64,000 nucleotides of DNA, from assembly GCA_965223305.1 (NCBI GenBank), contig CBDCWT010000074.1, forward strand, positions 248,001 through 312,000, in the 5' to 3' direction. The notes under the pieces were generated by a model. It was not told the origin of the DNA. It saw only the letters and a list, made by a program, of their open reading frames with translations, and did no database searches. Origin of the DNA: CBDCWT01 sp965223305 (GTDB lineage Bacteria; Planctomycetota; Planctomycetia; Pirellulales; Pirellulaceae). The position numbers and the translations under genes were made by a program. Positions 62,974 to 64,000 of the stretch are shown here, piece by piece (the first letter of the stretch is position 1; the number at the start of each line of letters is the position of its first letter).

Positions 62974-63639
62974 ATGACTAACGACGAACTGGCAAAGCTG
63001 AAGACCGAATGTCTAAAGGCTTGTAGAGACGGTAATCTGGAACGTGTGAAGGAGCTGCTTGCTCAAGGAGTTCCAGTCAATGGCCAAGTTGATGGCTGGA
63101 CGGGACTTCTTTCTGCCAGTATTCACGAGGGGCAGCGCGAAGTAGCGGAGTACCTCTTTGAAAAGGGAGCCGAGGCTGTCCATAACTGCGATTCTCAGAT
63201 GGGAGCGGTCAACTATGGCCATCCGGCGATCGTCCAACTTCTGCTCGCCCAAGGAGCGGACCCGAATTTCACCTTCCCGAAAACAGGCGAAACGATGCTG
63301 CACATCGCCACGCTACGAGGGATGCTCGAAGGCAACACAGAGTGCGTTCGGTTGCTGCTGGAAGCGGGAGCAAATCCGAATGTTCATTGCAAAATCGGCA
63401 TCGCCACTCCCGCATTGGACTTTGGGACGAAAGTCATCGGTGAGACGCCACTCCATCGAGCAGCCGCCTTCGGGAGTGAGGAAATGATTCAGTTCATGGT
63501 CGAAGCTGGCGCAAACATTACCGCAACCGACGCGCACGGCGAAACGCCGTTAACGTGGTATGGCCGCTTCCAAAGACGAAAGCCACACCTCAAGCTTGAA
63601 CGCGGTGCTGGAAAATACCTCGAGGAGACTGTTGACTAA
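62974..63639 (+). CDS. ankyrin repeat protein
   Basis: 221 residues from an ATG at 62974, with GGAGA 7 bases upstream. About five ankyrin repeats run from residue 10: LKACRDGNLERVKELLAQGVP, GQREVAEYLFEKGAEAVH, GHPAIVQLLLAQGADPNF, TECVRLLLEAGANPNV and TPLHRAAAFGSEEMIQFMVEA. It has no signal peptide or membrane segment, so it is probably cytoplasmic and binds a protein partner. It lies 35 bases after the BlaI-like gene, consistent with co-transcription and control by the doubled operator. Confidence 0.92.
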   Translation: MTNDELAKLKTECLKACRDGNLERVKELLAQGVPVNGQVDGWTGLLSASIHEGQREVAEYLFEKGAEAVHNCDSQMGAVNYGHPAIVQLLLAQGADPNFTFPKTGETMLHIATLRGMLEGNTECVRLLLEAGANPNVHCKIGIATPALDFGTKVIGETPLHRAAAFGSEEMIQFMVEAGANITATDAHGETPLTWYGRFQRRKPHLKLERGAGKYLEETVD

Positions 63640-64000
63640 CGTCACACCGGGCAAATCTCAACGGCTACCTGAAACCAAGAGCGAGTTCAGCAGCCAACAA
63701 GGGGGTCCCCGTTCGGAGCAATGGGCTTACGCCGATGTGTCTCACGCATAGCTGCTTAGCGTGTATTTTTCGCGAGTTGAGATTCGCGACCGTCTGTCTC
63801 CAGCCAAAATCCGAATGGTGGATGGCTTCTGAAAGATCTGGGCACACGCTGTGTGTAGGAGCATGGGCAACGCCGTTGCATTGGGCCGAGACGAGGGGGC
63901 ATTAGGAAGTCGCCGAATTCCTGAGATCGAAGGGCGCGAAAAAATGACATGGCGCACTAGGAGAATGGCCACAGATAAACACGGATTCATTCACATCCGC
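63640..64000. other. window end, no gene seen
   Basis: The region after the ankyrin gene has no ORF with a ribosome binding site or recognisable motif. The last 50 bases (GAATGGCCACAGATAAACACGG onwards) resemble a dispersed planctomycete repeat but cannot be judged at the edge. Confidence 0.4.

Overview
The window looks like a moderately GC-rich chromosomal segment of a planctomycete, probably near the Pirellulales. This is inferred from gene content, not from a marker gene. It carries a DUF1559 prepilin-like protein, a DUF1552 / cytochrome-DUF1592-type pair, two sulfatases, a tricorn-like protease, an LEPR-XLL surface protein, a PEP-CTERM protein and many short dispersed palindromic repeats between genes. 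No rRNA, tRNA or CRISPR array was seen.

Layout. 0-14 kb: an FG-GAP/Calx-beta surface protein cut by the window edge, a DUF4153/DUF4173-type membrane protein, a sulfatase, a secreted amidohydrolase, a tricorn-like protease, and a three-gene operon (OPA-type transporter, cytidylyltransferase-like enzyme, MetE-like protein). 14-17.5 kb: a tandem array with a period near 251 bp, built from four repeat modules and split by a 203-bp MITE-like element and an IS4-family insertion sequence. 17.5-30.5 kb: an ABC-2 exporter pair, an orphan adenine methyltransferase-like gene, an EIIA-SLC4 fusion transporter, birA, a lipoprotein, a frameshifted hypothetical gene, a GlsB/YeaQ-type protein, a doubly frameshifted msrA and an SDR. 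30.5-38.4 kb: a secreted glycosidase-like protein, a Nudix hydrolase, a ROK kinase and a ppx-ppk polyphosphate operon. 38.4-53.4 kb: repeats, an SdiA-regulated-type protein, an esterase, an asparaginase-family protein, a nitronate monooxygenase-like enzyme, a PQQ-like propeller, a frameshifted sulfatase, a frameshifted esterase-CBM9 fusion, and the DUF1552 / DUF1592-type pair. 53.4-64 kb: a two-gene membrane/secreted operon whose second gene is split by an ISKra4-family element, then DUF1559 and PEP-CTERM proteins, a short BlaI-like repressor gene behind a doubled palindromic operator, and an ankyrin protein.

Much of the gene set serves secreted degradation of sulfated or esterified polysaccharides (sulfatases, esterases, CBM9, glycosidase-like propeller, amidohydrolase, tricorn protease). 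Polyphosphate turnover (ppx-ppk) and glucose phosphorylation (ROK) form the clearest intracellular metabolism.

Two things stand out. First, the mobile-element history can be read exactly: removing each insertion plus one target duplication restores the repeat period or the open reading frame. Second, five single-base indels, most of them in short G/C runs, break four otherwise intact genes. They are either assembly errors or recent decay. The most interesting protein is the EIIA-SLC4 fusion, which echoes the domain plan of animal band 3.
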